A stretch of DNA of 64,000 bases, taken from positions 900,050-964,049 of the forward strand of contig NC_031792.1 in NCBI RefSeq assembly GCF_001522545.3, written 5' to 3'. Position 1 is the first letter of the stretch; the number at the start of each line of letters is the position of its first letter. The notes under the pieces were generated by a model. It saw only the letters and a program-made list of their open reading frames with translations, did not search any database and was not told the DNA's origin. This DNA is from Parus major. Its lineage: Eukaryota; Chordata; Aves; Passeriformes; Paridae. Positions 37,301-46,173 of the stretch are shown here, in pieces. A program made the position numbers and the translations under genes.

Positions 37301-40300
37301 CTTTCAGCTCCTGGCTCGTGGTCCTCTTGGTGCGGGCTCGGTGAGCCCTTGGTTGTGGGGTTGGAAGTGGAACCTCCTTTTCCTTGGGCTGAATCTGCTT
37401 GGAGCCACGTGCTCTGCTCACTGTCCCCCTTCCCACACTCTGGAGGGCTTGGGAGCGATGTGACTGCGGCAGCACTCCCCGTGCTGGGCAGGAGGAGGTG
37501 ATGAAAGTCACCCCAGCTGCTGTGGGGATCATTTCCTGTCATTCCTGTTGAATTTCCCTCCTCTCCATGGCTGTTGGTCTGTGCAGGAGGCTAAGGAGCT
37601 GGACAAGATGAAGTCAGCCATGCAGAAAGGACAGGTGCTGCTGAAGAAGAAGGAGGAGAAGCTCAGCCAGCTGGAGTCCTCGCTGCTGGAGGAGGTAAAC
37701 TCCAGCTGCACTCCCCCTGCCCACAGCTCTTGGCCTCCTCCCCCAGGCAGGGGGCTGTGAGGGGCTCGTGGTGTTCAGCTGGTGTTTGCCAGCAGAGCTG
37801 GGCTTTGGAGCCACTTTCTGTGAGAGCACCAGACTGCTGAGTTTGTGGCTGTAGAGAGCAGCTTGGAAAAGCTGCATGGATTGAGCCTGGAGAAAACAAG
37901 AGCAGTTCACCTCGTCTGAGCTGGGATGGAGCCTGCTCTCCTGGCCAGGGCAAACCCTGGAATCTTTGGCTGTGCCTGGGAGCAGCAGATGCAAGAGAAC
38001 CAGAGCTTTGATGGTCAAACTGGTGGCCCTGGGCAGAGAACCCAGCCCTGCAAGAGCTGTGGGGTTATTCACAGCACAAGCCACGGTGACTCCTGCAGGC
38101 AGGGCTGGTTCACGTGGCTGCTGGCTTTGGCCTCTTGCACTTCCAGAGCCAGAGCAGTCTCTGGACATTGAGATTTCACTGTCAGGGGCTGAGGACAAGT
38201 TTGCCTTCACTTGACCTGTGCCTGACTGCAGTCCAGCTCTCTAGACAAGCTGTAGGCAGGTTTCCAGTAGCTCTTCTGTTCCTGGGATGATACAGCAGGA
38301 TTTACTGGCATTGTTTTCCTCCTCCTGACCAGCTCTCAGATGAAGATACACTGAAGAGTTCTGCGTGCAAGAAGGTGGTGACTTTTGATCTGAGCACCTC
38401 TGAGGACACAAACAGCACGTCCAGTGTGAATCTGGGCCAGTCTAGATGTAAGTGCCCAACATGTGAGGCTCTAGGCTTGTTCTGCCTTTCCCTCTCATCT
38501 CTCTGATTTCCCTGTTCTCATTTGTGCTCAGCTGTGTCCAAGGCAGGTCTGGGACCGCTCTGTGTACCACACCTGATTGTGAAAACTTGCTTCCTGCCTG
38601 TAGTGGCAGATAAGAGGGATGGGATCTATGAGTGAACCTGCCTTTTAAATCTCTGTGGATTATAAAATCTCTGCTTTCCCCCAGATCCTGCAGATCTGTA
38701 CTGCTCTTCTGCAGGAGTCTGGGCTTCCTCTTCCTCACATCCATAGCAGGAGAAGCTGCTGCAATTCCCTCTCTGCTGCTCGTGCTTTTTCTTGGGCTTT
38801 GGTTGGCTGTGACTGGAGTTGTGCTGGGGGAAGAAGGGCAGGCAGACAGGAGGCTTGGGCTGCTTGCACAAAGGCTGCTCGTGTTAGGCCTTGTCTGTGA
38901 TCCCTCTCTTCCCCTTTCTTCCTTCAGCTGACTTGAGAAGGGATTTCTGGCCCGTGCTGCAGCAGGACAAGATCCAGCACCTGAGGGACTCGGTGCAGAG
39001 CATCACCAGTGAGCTGAACGGGGTCCTGGGGCTCCTGGACTCCCTGAGCCATCACCAGTCTCCTCTCCTCACCTCCACAGCCCGGGAGGGCGTCCTCCTT
39101 CCCACATATCCCTCCTTGGGAGGTCTGAGGGGGGGCAGCTCCCTGGGGAACCCCCCCAGGGTGTCCCCCCTGGACCAGTGGGCCCGGAGCAGCGGGCTCA
39201 GCTCCACTTACTCCACCTCAGGGCAGTCAGTGGACAACATGCTGGCAGAGAAATGGCACAGGTATTTCCCAGGTGAGTCTCCTGGCCTTGTTCCACCTGC
39301 TTTGCTGCCTGCAACTTCTGCTTTTGTCTCAGGCTTCCAGGGCTGGCAGGGGTGGGTGCTGCTGCTGGGACGGGTGCCAGGGGGGTAAGGGATGAGAAGC
39401 TCACTCCAGAAGTGCAGCACGTGGCTGCTCCTGTCATCCTGCTCTCTAATCCACACCCAAGGAAGCAGCAAAAGAGGAGCCAGCCCCCTCCCAGTGGCAC
39501 GTAGGGATCTCCATCTGCTTCCCTGGAGTCCTGGCAGGGGCAGCCAGCACAGCCAGATCCCTGGGCTCTGTGGCTCTGTATCCAATGTCTGTTTTCCAGG
39601 TGGGTTCTCGTCACTCAGTGGGAGTCCTGAGCCTCTGGACAGCAAGCTGGGATATGTCCCTGCAGAGTAAGGGCTTCTTCCTTGAGATGTTTCACTTAGG
39701 TCATTTACCACGTAACAAGTAGATAACAATTTGATAATTACTATGAACTACTAATTAAGGAGAAAAGGTAAACTATCAGTGTATATATATTAGAGGAGGT
39801 GTTTTTTTTATTCAGCAGCCCATCACTTTCTCATCTCTGGGATAATTTCTTCCCAGACCTCTTTTTTCCCCACTTACCCTCTCTCAATGTCTCTCGCTGC
39901 CGCAGTGAACAAATCCGGCTCTTCCAGCATTCCAAATTCAGCGAGCCAGAGAAGAGGAATATTGAGGGGATGATTGAGAGCAGCAAGAAATGGCTGAAAG
40001 GCTTCAAGAAGGAGTCCAAAGTGTATCTTTTACCTGGGTCTGGGCTTTAATTGCATTCCAGCTTCCTGCAGAGGAGGAGGGTGGCAGGAGGGGTGTGAAA
40101 TGAAGAATGGAGCAGCAATTTTGAGGCCTTGGCCTCTATTCCAGTGATTCTGCAGAGGAATGTGGTGTTTAGCAGATGGAGCAGGAGTGATCTGTGTGCT
40201 GCTCTCTGAGCTGTACTTGACTGAGGGAGTTCCCCTGGTTGAGTTGTGATGCTCTTTAGCGATGCTGCTCAGCTGTAAAGGAGCAGCTTGAGCTGGGAAT

Positions 40301-40934
40301 GTGAGGATTTAAAAATATGGGCCAAATAGTGCAGAATGGAGGATGGGGCGGGCAAGAAGGGGGATTTGGCTTTGCAGGGCTGCTTCTGGTGCCGTGGGTG
40401 GAGCCCTTGGCCACGGGCAGGCTCTGCTGAGCAGCCTGGGAGGAGGTGAGGGCACCTGGAGATGGGTGGGCTGGGGACGTGGTGGGGCAGGGAGGGCTGG
40501 GCTCCCCCAGAGCTCTCTCCAGCTCTGCTTTGAGGAATCTTGTAGCATGGGGCTGGATCCAGAGAGCAAGACCTGTCTGTGCTGTGAGCAGGGGTGCTCC
40601 CAGGCTGTGTGGTACCAGCCTTGTGCTGGGGCTCGCTGTGATCAGCAGCAAATCCCCTCTGTGCTGTCCTGAGCATGCTGTGCCTCTGAATTCCCTAATC
40701 CCCCTCTAATTCCATGGGACTGGGAGGCAGCAGGCTAATGCAGCCTGTGTGTGCAGGGCTGGCTCAGTGCTGCTCCCTGTCCTGCCTGTGCTGGTTCCTG
40801 CTGTGGGCCAGGCTTTTCCTTCACCCCCTGTCAGACCCCTCTCCCTGCAGGCACAGAAGCCCCCAGGCAGCAGCCCCAGCCTGCTCCAGCTGAGACTGGA
40901 TGAAAACAGAGAGATCAAGGTGTACCACTACTGA
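15809..40934 (+). CDS. CEP164: CEP164, centrosomal protein of 164 kDa (complete, 31 coding exons)
   Basis: Distal-appendage protein of the mother centriole, needed to dock vesicles and recruit TTBK2 for ciliogenesis. Coding exons: 15809-15887, 16204-16315, 16627-16876, 17305-17457, 18109-18237, 18537-18614, 20390-20506, 22291-22725, 24029-24112, 24917-24991, 27895-27980, 29348-29473, 31141-31365, 32453-32587, 32754-32970, 33527-33604, 33844-33975, 34237-34359, 34639-34782, 34972-35055, 35381-35449, 35654-35832, 36328-36454, 36848-36912, 37059-37266, 37587-37694, 38333-38447, 38928-39272, 39600-39666, 39906-40020, 40851-40934. Sum 4344 nt = 1447 residues plus stop, close to human (1460). N-terminal WW domain (about 55-90), acidic disordered region (about 200-575), long coiled coil (about 575-1206), C-terminal conserved region ending IKVYHY. 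The start ATG is chosen by homology ([20 protein letters not shown]). Confidence 0.95.
16627..16876 (+). CDS. CEP164: CEP164 WW domain and lysine-rich exon
   Basis: [20 protein letters not shown] leads to WEHPCDEHY, giving the second Trp and the Pro of a WW domain. The rest of the exon is a run of about 30 residues made of KKEKKEKK units (16766-16858), longer and more regular than the lysine run of the human protein. The long run on the sense strand is purine-only. Confidence 0.95.
16780..16858 (+). repeat. CEP164: coding AAG/GAAAAG purine repeat
   Basis: Imperfect repeats of gagaagaaggaaaag words inside the WW-domain exon, translating to KKEKKEKK units. The whole stretch is purine on the sense strand. 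Length change in steps of three would alter only the lysine run. Confidence 0.85.
17305..18614 (+). CDS. CEP164: CEP164 exons 4-6
   Basis: 17305-17457 ([20 protein letters not shown]...), 18109-18237 ([20 protein letters not shown] then acidic [11 protein letters not shown]) and 18537-18614 ([20 protein letters not shown], ending FDFE). All have phase 0 at both ends. The blocks line up with the human segments around VHVPLGGLAPLRG and NLHLDIGALGGDFEYE. Sequence is weakly conserved and probably disordered. Confidence 0.9.
18615..20389 (+). other. CEP164: CEP164 intron 6
   Basis: 1.8 kb without coding evidence. Four GGGAT/GGGCA runs lie just after the donor (18627-18650). The stretch 19400-19560 is AT-rich and unique. 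No transposon or RNA gene was recognised. Confidence 0.75.
20390..20506 (+). CDS. CEP164: CEP164 additional in-frame exon with poly-alanine (39 codons)
   Basis: Acceptor tccaactag and donor gag|gtgaca enclose 39 codons that are open at phase 0: [20 protein letters not shown], then EAAPQPHG and a short Glu/Ala end. A GCT microsatellite codes for six Ala. In the human protein, as far as I recall it, the flanking exons join directly (FEYE to ESLRTSQPEE), so this may be a bird-specific or optional cassette exon. Composition (E, A, P, S) resembles the following exon. The acceptor has a poor pyrimidine tract. Confidence 0.65.
20507..22290 (+). other. CEP164: CEP164 intron 7
   Basis: 1.8 kb of unique intron. 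An AT-richer patch near 21510-21620 stands out from the GC-rich surroundings, with nothing that can be named. No coding exon with matching phase and homology was found. Confidence 0.7.
22291..22725 (+). CDS. CEP164: CEP164 large acidic exon
   Basis: 145 codons starting [20 protein letters not shown], which matches human ESLRTSQPEEKKDVSLDS. It is rich in Glu, Ala, Ser and Asp ([20 protein letters not shown]) with no domain. The acceptor is tgcctag, the donor aaa|gtaaga, both phase 0. This is the largest exon of the gene. Confidence 0.9.
22726..24028 (+). other. CEP164: CEP164 intron 8
   Basis: 1.3 kb of GC-rich intron. One exon-like patch (acceptor tttctctcag ending 23100, donor near 23123) is 22 bases long and would shift the frame, so it is not called. 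Nothing else seen. Confidence 0.7.
24029..24991 (+). CDS. CEP164: CEP164 exons 9 and 10
   Basis: 24029-24112 encodes [20 protein letters not shown] and on to VVQPV; 24917-24991 encodes [20 protein letters not shown] then DLESK. The second matches human [20 protein letters not shown]. Both are whole-codon exons with clean acceptors (cctctcag, tttttag). Confidence 0.88.
24992..27894 (+). other. CEP164: CEP164 intron 10
   Basis: 2.9 kb, the longest intron of the gene inside its coding part. It contains a CR1 fragment (26313-26500). The human protein has extra residues at this place, so an unrecognised weakly conserved exon cannot be excluded, but no candidate with good splice sites and phase was found. 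Confidence 0.7.
26313..26500 (-). mobile_element. CR1 LINE 3' fragment in CEP164 intron 10
   Basis: gtagaatgtcccgagttgga, then aggaacccacagacatcatc, tgtgcctgagagtgctcctg and gctgtgaccattccctgggg follow the reverse complement of an avian CR1 3' end in order. Heavily diverged, so old. Confidence 0.82.
27895..29473 (+). CDS. CEP164: CEP164 exons 11 and 12
   Basis: 27895-27980 encodes [20 protein letters not shown] and ends with two bases of a codon. The matching next exon starts at 29348 after gggatctcag ([20 protein letters not shown] ... PAPLS). A nearer AG at 29381-29382 would put a stop in frame, so the upstream acceptor is preferred. Donor at 29474 is gtaagg. Weakly conserved linker. Confidence 0.82.
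29603..29635 (+). repeat. GGGCA pentamer repeat
   Basis: Five to six copies of gggca in CEP164 intron 12; a similar run of three to four occurs at 45391-45410 in the IQ gene intron. Confidence 0.9.
30105..30220 (+). repeat. GT-rich microsatellite with a duplicated block
   Basis: Runs of GT are interrupted by CT. A block beginning gtaaacgtgtgtgtgtgtgc is present twice, about 48 bases apart, followed by four tctg units. It lies in a CEP164 intron, so the transcript would carry a GU-rich tract. Confidence 0.88.
31141..32970 (+). CDS. CEP164: CEP164 start of the long coiled coil (exons 13-15)
   Basis: 31141-31365 ([20 protein letters not shown], then a seven-Glu run in EEEEEEEE and [10 protein letters not shown]), 32453-32587 ([20 protein letters not shown]) and 32754-32970 ([20 protein letters not shown] ...). 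The last matches human [20 protein letters not shown] almost residue for residue. Heptad pattern and charge indicate a parallel coiled coil. Confidence 0.93.
31365..32452 (+). other. CEP164: CEP164 intron 13
   Basis: 1.1 kb intron with a GGA microsatellite (31499-31525) and no other named element. The GGA run lies near the Glu-coding GAG repeat of the preceding exon but is separated from it by about 170 bases. Confidence 0.7.
31499..31525 (+). repeat. GGA microsatellite
   Basis: Eight or so perfect gga units in CEP164 intron 13. Confidence 0.93.
33527..35055 (+). CDS. CEP164: CEP164 coiled-coil exons 16-20
   Basis: Five whole-codon exons: 33527-33604, 33844-33975, 34237-34359, 34639-34782, 34972-35055. 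They read [80 protein letters not shown] and [20 protein letters not shown], aligning one-to-one with the human coil. An 82-base repeat separates the third and fourth and abuts the acceptor at 34638. Confidence 0.94.
34387..34638 (+). repeat. 82-bp tandem repeat, three copies plus a remnant, ending at a CEP164 acceptor
   Basis: Three almost identical 82-base copies begin at gggtttacagtgaattctgg (34387, 34469, 34551; third copy has gagttc). Each ends gtttccctgtgtccctgggc. The true acceptor of exon 34639 (ccgggcag) is the tail of a shortened next unit. Each full copy carries its own pyrimidine-rich stretch and tttacag, an acceptor-like word, followed by TGA. Confidence 0.93.
35381..37694 (+). 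CDS. CEP164: CEP164 coiled-coil exons 21-26
   Basis: 35381-35449, 35654-35832, 36328-36454, 36848-36912, 37059-37266, 37587-37694. Recognisable blocks: [40 protein letters not shown] and [20 protein letters not shown]. The Pro/Ser-rich exon at 36848 interrupts the coil ([20 protein letters not shown]). Phases 0-2, 2-0, 0-2, 2-0 fit without forcing. Confidence 0.94.
38333..40934 (+). CDS. CEP164: CEP164 C-terminal exons 27-31
   Basis: 38333-38447 ([16 protein letters not shown]), 38928-39272 (helix [20 protein letters not shown], then a Ser/Gly/Pro linker, then [14 protein letters not shown]), 39600-39666 ([16 protein letters not shown]), 39906-40020 ([20 protein letters not shown] ...) and 40851-40934 ([20 protein letters not shown], stop 40932-40934). 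Each has a clear human counterpart; the C-terminal region directs the protein to distal appendages. The donor at 40021 is gtgtat, a weak site. Confidence 0.94.
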
Positions 40935-41188
40935 AAGGTGGGGTTTTTCTCTGCAGGGATGCTGGGGGGGCCTGGGCAGTCTCCCCATGATGGGCTGGGT
41001 TTTGGTGATGCCCACCCAGGCACCTCCACCATGTGTGTGTGTGTGTGCCACGTCCTTGAGACTGGGTGTTTTTGCAACAGAGTGGAGGAAGGAGGAAGAG
41101 AGCTTCCCAGGCGGATTCTTCTAATCCTGTAATGTGTCCAAATATACTTTATAGACTGTTTAATCCAGCGGTGACATATCAGGGCTTC

Positions 41189-41194
41189 AATAAA
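41189..41194 (+). terminator. CEP164: CEP164 poly(A) signal
   Basis: AATAAA 255 bases after the stop, within ttcaataaatcaac. It gives a short 3' UTR (40935 to about 41215). An ATTAAA at 42701-42706 followed by GT-rich sequence could serve a longer transcript. Confidence 0.65.
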
Positions 41195-41214
41195 TCAACA
41201 TTTCCCTCATCAGT

Positions 41215-43728
41215 ATTCCAGCGATGGCGAGGCAGAGCTGTGAATCACGGAGGACTTTGAGTAACTGGTCAAGGGGGAGGATGTGAATCCAGCTGAGGCT
41301 CTGCTGGAGGAAATGTGTCAGGAAATGAGCCTGCCCTGATGCCCAGCAAATGCCTGGTGGCAGGTGGGCCACGTCAGGTGGCCTCTGGCACGTGGGAGCA
41401 GCGGAACGGCTGCGGAGTCTGGGGATAAAATCAGGGAATGGCACGTTCTGGCTCTTGGGCAGTGTTCTGCTTGTTTGGGGTGGAAGCAGTAGGAACTGAG
41501 GGAGATCTGGAGGAGCCCTCCCCGCTCCTCTCACGCCAGGCTGTGCCTCAGAGCAGCTCTGTACCCGTCACGGACGGTGGCAGCGGGAGCAGGGGTGGCA
41601 GGGACACGGGCAGGGCCTGGTGCAGGCACGGCTCAGGAGCTCCTGTGAGTGCTGAGTCCTCCTGTGCCCTGGGGAGAGGGACCCAGAGCAGCTGGGAGCT
41701 CTTTCCATGCTCCTGCTGCAGCTCCACAGGGATCCTGTGGGAGCAGGGCCGTGGGAACACCGGGGAGCGGCTGAGGAGCTGGGATGAGCAGCTCCTGCAT
41801 GAGCAGCTCTCAGCTGTGACACAGGCTCATGGCTTTGCTCACCAGCTGCTGTGGTGTTCCTCTGCAAAAGCCACATCCAGAGGGTGTCCCAGCCTGCTGG
41901 GATGCTTGGGACTGGCGGGGGTTTCACTCCACCCAGCAGGGAGGGGTCAGCCTTTCATGGGAATGTGGGGTTTGGTTGTCTTTGACAGTATTTCCTCCGA
42001 GCTGACTCTAAATATTTTATGCTTTAAAAAGCTGTCGAGCCGCTCGCCCGTTCTGGCTGCCGAGGACTCTGCACTTCAAGGGAGCCCATCTGTGAGAAAC
42101 CTTCTTCAAAGCCATTCTCCTGAGACAGCTGCTGGGTGGGGGGAGGCTGGGAAGCTGCTGCCCCACACCCCCGGTGCTGTGTGAGCCCCTTGGGTGGGCA
42201 GTGGCAGGAGGCAGAGCCCCCTGCTCTGCTCCCTTGGTGCCATAAGCCTGGCACATGCAAATAGAAATATATTTTTGATGAGCATAATTTTAAAACTCTT
42301 AAGAATGTATGTATTTTATTTTTTTCTTGCTGTTTTCCTAGAAGTTTTTTATTGTAATGACTCAACCAGCCTTATTCCTTCCTAGGGAAGGAGGGATCAA
42401 AACACGGGTATCCCATCTGCTGTTGGGTTGCACAAACCCCTTCCTGTAGGGCTCTTGCTTTTGGTTTACTGGATACTCAGAGGACACATGGCAGTCCTTG
42501 CAGTGAGGGGATTTAGAAGGGTCCCCACAGTTGAGGTTGCTGTGGCCAAAGCCATATCACTGAGCCCATTCTGTATTTGGGGAGAAGCGTGCATTAGTGG
42601 TGCAGGGAAATACCAGTTTTTTTTAACAATAACTTGGTTTGAAACACGCTCCTTTTTCCTGTTAAAACCTGGGACTGCAGCTGTATCTGGTTTTGTATAA
42701 ATTAAATCAACATGAGCCTGTTTTGTGTGATGGTGATGGTTGTCACTCTGTTTTGTTGTAGCTGGATATCCAGCTGTACTTTCCTCTCACATCTCCCCTT
42801 GTCTCAGGGCTCCCTCATGTTTTGTCTTGTCAAGGTCGTTTCTGGCAGTTCCCAAGACCACTTAAGCTCGCTGTGACTTTGTTACCATTATTCTTTTAAG
42901 TGTCTGGGCAGGGTAGCAAATGCAGAGGCAGAGAGAAGAAAGCTAAAAACCAAAACCACAAAATGAGAGCAAGGCTTGGCTCTGGCAGCCTGGGATCTGT
43001 GAAAAACGCCTCACTCTACATTGGCTGCTGATTTCCCATGGCTTTGGGAGCAGCCAGGAGCTGCCCCAGCAGCGTGCTGGGTGCTGTGGGATGGCTGAGT
43101 AAACGCTCTCACCAGGAATTGGGGAGGGTTGGTGACGTGCTCCTCTCTTCCCATGACTTGTTCCCATCTCCTGGCAGCAGGCTGTGGGAGCTGGGGGGCT
43201 GCTGAGGCACGGGGGAGCAGGGTGTGCATCAGCTGCTTGTGCACAAGGAGGCTGGTAGTTTTGTCCTTAAAAAGAAAACAAAGCTCCACCAGGCTTTTTT
43301 GCCCAAGTTGCTGCTGTGCCTGAGCTGCACCCGTGTGTCTTTTCCCTCTGGGGCAGGGTAAGAGCTCCTGGAGGAGCTGTGGTGGCAGTCAGTGTGTTCA
43401 GGGCAGTTCTGAGACACCCCAAATCCCAGCTGGAGTGTGGGACCCTCCTGGGTGCGCCGTGCCCCTGCTGAGGTGGGTCCCAGGCTGGGCTGGGCTGTGC
43501 TCCCTGTGCTTGGAGCAGAGGATTTGCCTTTCCTGGAATGCCAGAGCTGCGTCCCCTGGAGAAACTCCGCGATTAGAAGAGCAAAAGGGCAGTGCCTGAT
43601 TACTTCAGCAAGCTGAGCAGGGGCTGTAAGCTCATTAAGGGGCTTGGGCTCTGCCTGCCCGAGGAGGGACATCTCAGTGCTGGCTGTTGGATCCAGCAGT
43701 GCTGCTCCAGAGCCTGCGCACCCCGGCC
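41215..43728 (+). other. CEP164-IQ gene interval and 5' region of the IQ gene
   Basis: 2.5 kb without a supported exon apart from the 5' UTR of the next gene just before 43729. Features: AT-rich patch 42260-42360, ATTAAA at 42701-42706, otherwise unique GC-rich DNA. An uninterrupted frame of 248 codons (41438-42184) has no homology that I recognise. The promoter of the IQ gene should lie here but shows no TATA box or strong CpG island. Confidence 0.65.
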
Positions 43729-46173
43729 ATGCTGGGCACCCTGATGACAGCGCTGTTCTTCGTGGTGAGGGCGGTCAGACAGGTGAGCCCTGACTGCTGC
43801 AGTGCTGCTCCCACCTGCCTGGGGCTGGGAATGGCTCCTGTGCCTCCTAAAGCACCCTGGCCAGGAGGGCTGGGAGCTCTGCGGGCTCGGGGTTGCCACG
43901 AAGAGTGGCAGGGGAGGGTTGTGATCTCTGCTGATGACTGTGGCTGAGCAGCTCTTCCTCTCCTGTTCCTCTTCCCTGCTGAAAAACCTTCCCTGTGTGC
44001 AGCTGGGGACCAACCTGTTCCGTGAGGAGCCCCTGCCTTACCTGGTGTACCAGCCCCTGCCCTGGCAGATCCAGTGCGTGTCCCAGAGCCGCCGCACCAG
44101 CCGGGACAGCGAGGTGAGGGCTGCTGGCACTGCCAGGACAGCCAGGTGAGGGCTGCTGGCACTGCCAGGACAGCCAGGTGAGGGCTGCTGGCACTGCCAG
44201 GACAGCCAGGTGAGGGCTGCTGGCACTGCCAGGACAGCTGACTCCAGGGATGGCAGGAGCAGCTGTGAGCCAGGCAGCCTGCAGGTGTAGGCAGGGGGGA
44301 AATGTAATTCCAGGAGGGCAGGATAAGCTGGAAAATGTTGAATTTGTAGAGAAGCTTATTTTTAGAAATGGAAGTATCCCCTGGATGACCTGGCAGCCCA
44401 GGAGCTGCAGGCTGATGGTGTAGGGGCTGTCTCCTTACTGGTTTGAAATGCAGATCCAGTGAGGATAGCCTGTGCCAACATCCATCCATGGACTGGAGCT
44501 TCTCACAGCTCTGAGTTTGGATGCAAACCTATTTCCTGCCTCTCCTTGGAGGTCTTTTCATAAATGCAGATTAATTAATCAGTACTCTTTAGGGGAGCAA
44601 CAGTAAGCATGTTCCAATTTCTTAAAGGGAATGGAGAATGGAAAGGGACTGTCCTCACTGCCTCTGCCTGGGATAGAACTAACTTTCATTTTATTTCTCT
44701 ACCTTTCTAGAGAGGCAGGAACTCCCGGCACAACAGCATCTACTCGCTTTCTGGAGAGAAAGGTGAGTGTGGAACAGGCAGGGAGGCAAAAAAACCCCTC
44801 AATCAACACAAGTAATGAGTGGAACTCACGGCTGCCACTGTGGATGCAGCAGAAGAGCAGGCATTGCAGTACCTACATCCTTCTCCCTCCACAAATCTGT
44901 GACGTTATTAAGGGGTATTTGATGATGAGATATTTGTTATTGTGTGTGGCATCAGCCAGTGAAGGTCCCAGTGCTGCAGGGCTGAATAAATAACCCCACA
45001 CGTGTGTCCGTGCACATCCCAGGAAACCTGCCCCGCTGTCTCAGCTGGGGTCATGCTGTCCCACAGAACAGCCCCCTTCTCCTTCTTCTGGGAAAACCAC
45101 CTGGCATTCACCCCCTCTTCTCTTTGCTCTCGTCTCCAAGGCTCTGCAGCGCTCAGCAAAGAGGATTTGAGCCGTTCTATTCTCGTTATCCAAGCGGATG
45201 ACGGGCAGTGGGGGCTGGGGGTGCCATCCCTCCTCACGGCCCAGCAGCTCTGCCCTGTCTGGGTGCTGGGCTGGGGCTTCCACTGCAAATGGGTGCAGGT
45301 CTGGGGGTGCCAGGGGCTGAGCCCCTCGGGCAGGTGGGGCTGTGCAGAGCTGCTCACCCTGCCAGTGCCTGTCCTCAGCCTGTGCCCTTGGGCAGGGCAG
45401 GGCAGGGCAGAGCCCACTCGCTCCTTTTATCGTTTTGCTCCGCAGTTTCTTTCCCGCAGTGAAGGGAGATGGGTTCAGGTGGCAGCGGTGAGTTTATACA
45501 GCAGCATCTGGCCCCAGGATTGCTGATGGCTGCTCGGGGGGTGCTTAGCAGTGACACACTGGCTTAGAGGAGCACTGCTGAGTGGCTTTGATGCAGTTCC
45601 TGTTGAATTTCACAATACTTCCCTAATGCCACATTAAGCAGGAGTGGGGAGGGCTCCCATTTGTCAGCGTGAGAGCTTTATTGCTGCGCGGGGCCGGGCT
45701 TTCTTTCTAATCTTATTTGTGTGTGCGAAAGTAAGTGAGCATCATACGTGGTGATTAAACGTGGGGAAGCTGCGGCCTTCGGGGAGTGGAGCTGTGTAAA
45801 TAGAGGGCTTAGCACTGCCAGGGAGGCTGGGCTTTGCTTTGCCTCCCGTTCCTGCTCCTTCTGCCCTGGAGGTGTCCCTGGTGGCCGCTGGAGTTGTGGT
45901 TTCATGCTGTGAGCTCTGCAGCAAGGACAGCTGTCCTGTCTGGGAGGTCACTGACCCCACGGGGGTGATGCCAGAGCCCTGCCCTGCTCCTTGGAGCCTG
46001 TTCAGGGCTGCTGGCACTCTCTGTGCTCACTGTGATGCTCTCTTGCCCCTCCAGGTGATGTGACCCCTGATGCCAGCAAGGAGAGCAAGGTCACTGACCC
46101 TTCTGAGAGGGCAGCCATCACCATCCAGACCCACTTCAGGAGGTACCAGCAGCAGAAGCAGGAGAAGAAGTAG
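43729..46173 (+). CDS. small IQ-motif protein, PCP4-like (111 residues, 4 exons)
   Basis: I do not recognise a named orthologue. Exons 43729-43782, 44003-44113, 44711-44762, 46055-46173 join to 112 codons, stop TAG 46171-46173; phases 0, 0, 1 fit. The ATG at 43729 has G at -3, is the first in frame and is preceded by an in-frame stop at 43636. Order: hydrophobic start MLGTLMTALFFVVRAVRQ (signal anchor or membrane insertion), a Pro/aromatic segment EEPLPYLVYQPLPWQIQCVS, a basic Arg/Ser linker (RRTSRDSERGRNSRHNSIYS), then ERAAITIQTHFRRYQQQK, an IQ motif, and a Lys/Gln end. The IQ segment closely resembles that of the calmodulin regulator PCP4 (ERAAVAIQSQFRKFQKKK). Calmodulin binding is inferred from that; the hydrophobic N-terminus is unlike PCP4. 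It could instead be an unrelated membrane protein with an IQ tail. Confidence 0.75.
44110..44241 (+). repeat. 32-bp tandem repeat, four copies, duplicating a splice donor
   Basis: Unit ccaggtgagggctgctggca plus ctgccaggacag, repeated at exact 32-base steps. The first copy overlaps the end of IQ-gene exon 2 (gag|gtgagg at 44114). Further identical donors (ccag|gtgagg) are at 44146, 44178 and 44210. The extra copies match the donor consensus better than the first. Confidence 0.93.
44763..46054 (+). other. IQ gene intron 3
   Basis: 1.3 kb with a GGGCA run at 45391-45410 and no other named element. No exon that would fit phase 1 was found. Confidence 0.65.

Noticed and set aside
41438..42184. 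248-codon open frame on the plus strand between CEP164 and the IQ gene
   Set aside because: No recognisable domain, codon use like the background and no poly(A) signal directly after it. Several frames of this size occur by chance in this GC-rich window.
43687..43728. Upstream in-frame extension of the IQ protein starting at a TTG
   Set aside because: The codon is TTG, not ATG, and a stop lies in frame at 43636. The ATG at 43729 has a good context.
45002..45526. 174-codon open frame in IQ gene intron 3
   Set aside because: No homology, no phase-compatible splice sites; crosses a GGGCA repeat. Chance frame.
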